A stretch of 6,618 nucleotides of DNA, taken from assembly GCA_964427955.1 (NCBI GenBank), contig CAYRWY010000333.1:1-6618 (forward strand), in the 5' to 3' direction. The notes beneath the pieces were generated by a model, which saw nothing but the letters and a program-made list of their open reading frames with translations, was not told where the DNA came from and made no database searches. The translations under genes were made by a program, and so were the position numbers. The stretch is from JACRBK01 sp964427955 (GTDB lineage Bacteria > Chloroflexota > Anaerolineae > Aggregatilineales > Aggregatilineaceae). This document shows positions 5,131 to 6,618 of the stretch, piece after piece (position 1 is the stretch's first letter; every line of letters begins with the position of its first letter).

Positions 5131-6270
5131 GTGTCTGATAATCGAGCGGCAGTGATCATGTTCGTGGATGATCAGGCATCACTGCGTTCTAGCGTCCAGA
5201 GTTTTCTCCAGATGGAGGGCTTTGAGGTGCTGCTGGCTAGCGGGGGGGCCGATGCCCTTCGCCAGCTTGAGTTGGCGGCTCCTCTGCCGGATCTGATTCT
5301 CAGCGATGTGTCCATGCCCCAGATGAACGGCTTTGAGCTGTTCGAGGTGGTTCGTGCTCATCCTGAATGGATCGACATTCCCTTTGTGTTTCTCACCGCC
5401 CGCGGCCAGATCGAGGACCTGCGGCGCGGCTACGACCTGGGGGCGGACGACTATCTCGTCAAGCCGTTCGATCAAGATCACCTGTTGATGATCATTCGCA
5501 GCAAGCTCAAACGGCGCGAGGAATGGCTGGCGCGCCTGCGCGGGCAGCAGCGGGCGTTGGCCGACGCCCGGCAGACGCTGGCCACGCTGGTCGCCCACGA
5601 ACTACGCACCCCGCTAATGTCGATCAGCATGGTGTCGGAGATCCTCTCGCGCGAACTGGACCTGATGGACGCCGGACAGGTGCAGGAAATGCTGGAAGCG
5701 ATGCACAGCGGCAGTGCCCGGATGAACCGCCTGATCGAGCAGATGATCATGTACGTCCAGCTTCAATCGGGGGCGCTGGCCGATTCGGTCCGCCGCCAAT
5801 CGCTGCCCAGCCTGGTGAACGATCTGCTGGTGGGGGCGCTCGACCGGGCCCACCAGTTCAACTACCGCCAGTTCTCCGTCACGGTCGATCTCCACGAGCA
5901 GTCGCCGGGGTTGATGGTCCGGGGTGATCTGGCCTCGCTGCGTCACGCGCTGGCCGAGGTCGTGCTCAACGCGCTGGGGTTTTCCCCGCCTGAGACGGTG
6001 GTGCACGTGGTGGAGTGGGCCGACGCAGGCACCGTTTATATCAGCGTCAAAGATCAGGGTGTCGGCATTCCCCCCGACGAGGTGGAGCGCGTTTTCGACC
6101 CTTTCCACCAGGTAGGCCGCCACCGCCTCGAGCAGCAGGGGATCGGGATCGGCCTGACGCTGGCGAAGGGCATCGTCGAGCTGCACCACGGATCGCTGGT
6201 CCTGGAATCCCGTCTGCACGTTGGGACCCAGGTCTTGATGTCGCTGCCCCTCTACCTTGAAACCACCTGA
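5131..6270 (+). CDS. Hybrid response regulator / sensor histidine kinase (REC-HisKA-HATPase)
   Basis: This soluble signalling kinase has 379 residues and no membrane segment or sensor domain. Residues about 6-120 form a receiver domain: acidic pair Asp13-Asp14, phospho-acceptor Asp59 (LILSDVSMPQMNG), Thr89 (FLTARG) and Lys111 (VKPF). A helical linker (about 122-150) leads to the HisKA dimerisation helix with His156 in AHELRTP. The ATPase domain shows an N box (EVVLNALGFSP, Asn280), a G1 box (DQGVGIP, Asp308), an F box (VFDPF) and a G2 box (GIGIGLTLAK, from 337). The N box has Gly where Lys is common; otherwise it looks active. The receiver at the N-terminus suggests input by phosphotransfer from a separate kinase. 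GTG at 5131 is preferred because TGAGGTGA ends 2 nt before it; GTG at 5125 overlaps that ribosome site. No partner regulator is adjacent. The gene is divergent from the cyclic-di-AMP receptor genes. Confidence 0.92.
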   Translation: MSDNRAAVIMFVDDQASLRSSVQSFLQMEGFEVLLASGGADALRQLELAAPLPDLILSDVSMPQMNGFELFEVVRAHPEWIDIPFVFLTARGQIEDLRRGYDLGADDYLVKPFDQDHLLMIIRSKLKRREEWLARLRGQQRALADARQTLATLVAHELRTPLMSISMVSEILSRELDLMDAGQVQEMLEAMHSGSARMNRLIEQMIMYVQLQSGALADSVRRQSLPSLVNDLLVGALDRAHQFNYRQFSVTVDLHEQSPGLMVRGDLASLRHALAEVVLNALGFSPPETVVHVVEWADAGTVYISVKDQGVGIPPDEVERVFDPFHQVGRHRLEQQGIGIGLTLAKGIVELHHGSLVLESRLHVGTQVLMSLPLYLETT

Positions 6271-6294
6271 GCGAAAACTCTGGACACTCGTGGG

Positions 6295-6326
6295 GCAGGG
6301 GCAGTGTGGAAATCAACCGCCCCTGC
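6295..6326. terminator. Possible bidirectional terminator hairpin
   Basis: GCAGGGGC (6295-6302) and GCCCCTGC (6319-6326) form a perfect 8-bp GC-rich stem with a 16-nt loop. It lies between two convergent genes, where a shared terminator is expected. Neither side has a run of T, so intrinsic termination is uncertain. Confidence 0.35.
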
Positions 6327-6341
6327 GTGCTCTCATAACGG

Positions 6342-6618
6342 CTAGTATTCCGTCTTGAACGAATAGGTGATGGTCTGGCTTTCCCCGGCGGGCAGCGTCA
6401 CTTCCCAGCGCAGCAGGTTGTCCGGCTGGCGCACGGGGTCGGCGGAAAACTCAAAACTCCACGCCTCTTGCTGCCACCCATCCAACACCACCAGCGTGAC
6501 CTCGCTCTGGCTGTAGTTGCTCAATTCCAACTGTACCGTATGCTGGTAGTACGATTTCGCCACTTCGCCGTGATATTCCTGGCTTTCGGAGCGATGCACG
6601 CGGATGTCCGGCAGGTGA
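6342..6618 (-). CDS. C-terminal end of a beta-rich protein, DUF4139-like (partial)
   Basis: The frame is open from the stop codon TAG (6342-6344) to the right edge, so the start and most of the gene lie outside the window; about 91 residues are visible. The sequence reads like the last strands of a beta-sandwich: HTVQLELSNYSQSEVTL, then LRWEVTLPAGESQTITYSF at the end. The closing 'W-x-V-x-P-A-G-E-x-x-x-I-T-Y' pattern resembles the C-terminus of DUF4139 proteins, a family of unknown function, but the assignment rests on a short stretch. The in-frame GTG at 6599 is probably internal, because the frame continues upstream with plausible residues (HLPDIRV). It converges on the hybrid kinase gene, 71 bp away. 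Confidence 0.65.
   Translation of the reverse strand, partial: HLPDIRVHRSESQEYHGEVAKSYYQHTVQLELSNYSQSEVTLVVLDGWQQEAWSFEFSADPVRQPDNLLRWEVTLPAGESQTITYSFKTEY

Noticed and set aside
5614..6219. Minus-strand open frame opposite the hybrid kinase
   Set aside because: Antisense composition only; the plus strand shows complete REC, HisKA and HATPase motifs.

Overview
The window is high-GC bacterial DNA with five complete protein genes and one gene cut by the right edge. The protein types suggest a member of the Chloroflexota, probably Anaerolineae-like: an N-terminal receiver fused to a soluble histidine kinase, a ParB-like domain protein with a conserved 'FPGRTEADLY' middle region, DarA/PstA-type cyclic-di-AMP receptors, and many C/G-rich palindromic repeats of the 'CCTCACCCC...GGGGTGAGG' kind. 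This taxonomic guess is an inference; no rRNA or marker gene is present.

Layout. Positions 1-143 hold a MITE-like palindromic repeat, followed by a short 9-bp-period repeat. A long-chain fatty acyl-AMP ligase / acyl-CoA synthetase-like gene (234-1943, minus) is divergent from a large plus-strand gene (2238-4220). That second gene fuses a ParB/sulfiredoxin-like N-terminal domain to a C-terminal alpha/beta hydrolase fold whose catalytic Ser and His both appear to be replaced. The 294-bp divergent spacer carries an 18-bp perfect palindrome inside a 40-bp symmetric inverted repeat, a likely operator. It also carries a degenerate C/G-rich palindrome. After 4220 comes a second copy of the MITE-like repeat in the opposite orientation.

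The right half is a signalling block. Two tandem, translationally coupled cyclic-di-AMP receptor (DarA/PstA family) genes lie on the minus strand (4408-4680 and 4677-5003). The upstream one looks canonical. The downstream one has lost the long loop and a key Asn. They are divergent from a cytosolic REC-HisKA-HATPase hybrid kinase (5131-6270, plus), with back-to-back candidate promoters in the 127-bp spacer. The last gene (from 6342 to the edge, minus) is the C-terminal end of a beta-rich protein resembling the end of DUF4139 proteins; it converges on the kinase across a short GC hairpin.

Most unusual points: the double-catalytic-residue loss in the ParB/hydrolase fusion and the long symmetric operator directly before it; the degenerate DarA paralogue coupled to a normal one; and two related inverted-repeat elements bracketing the ligase and fusion genes. 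No CRISPR array, tRNA, rRNA or transposase gene was seen.
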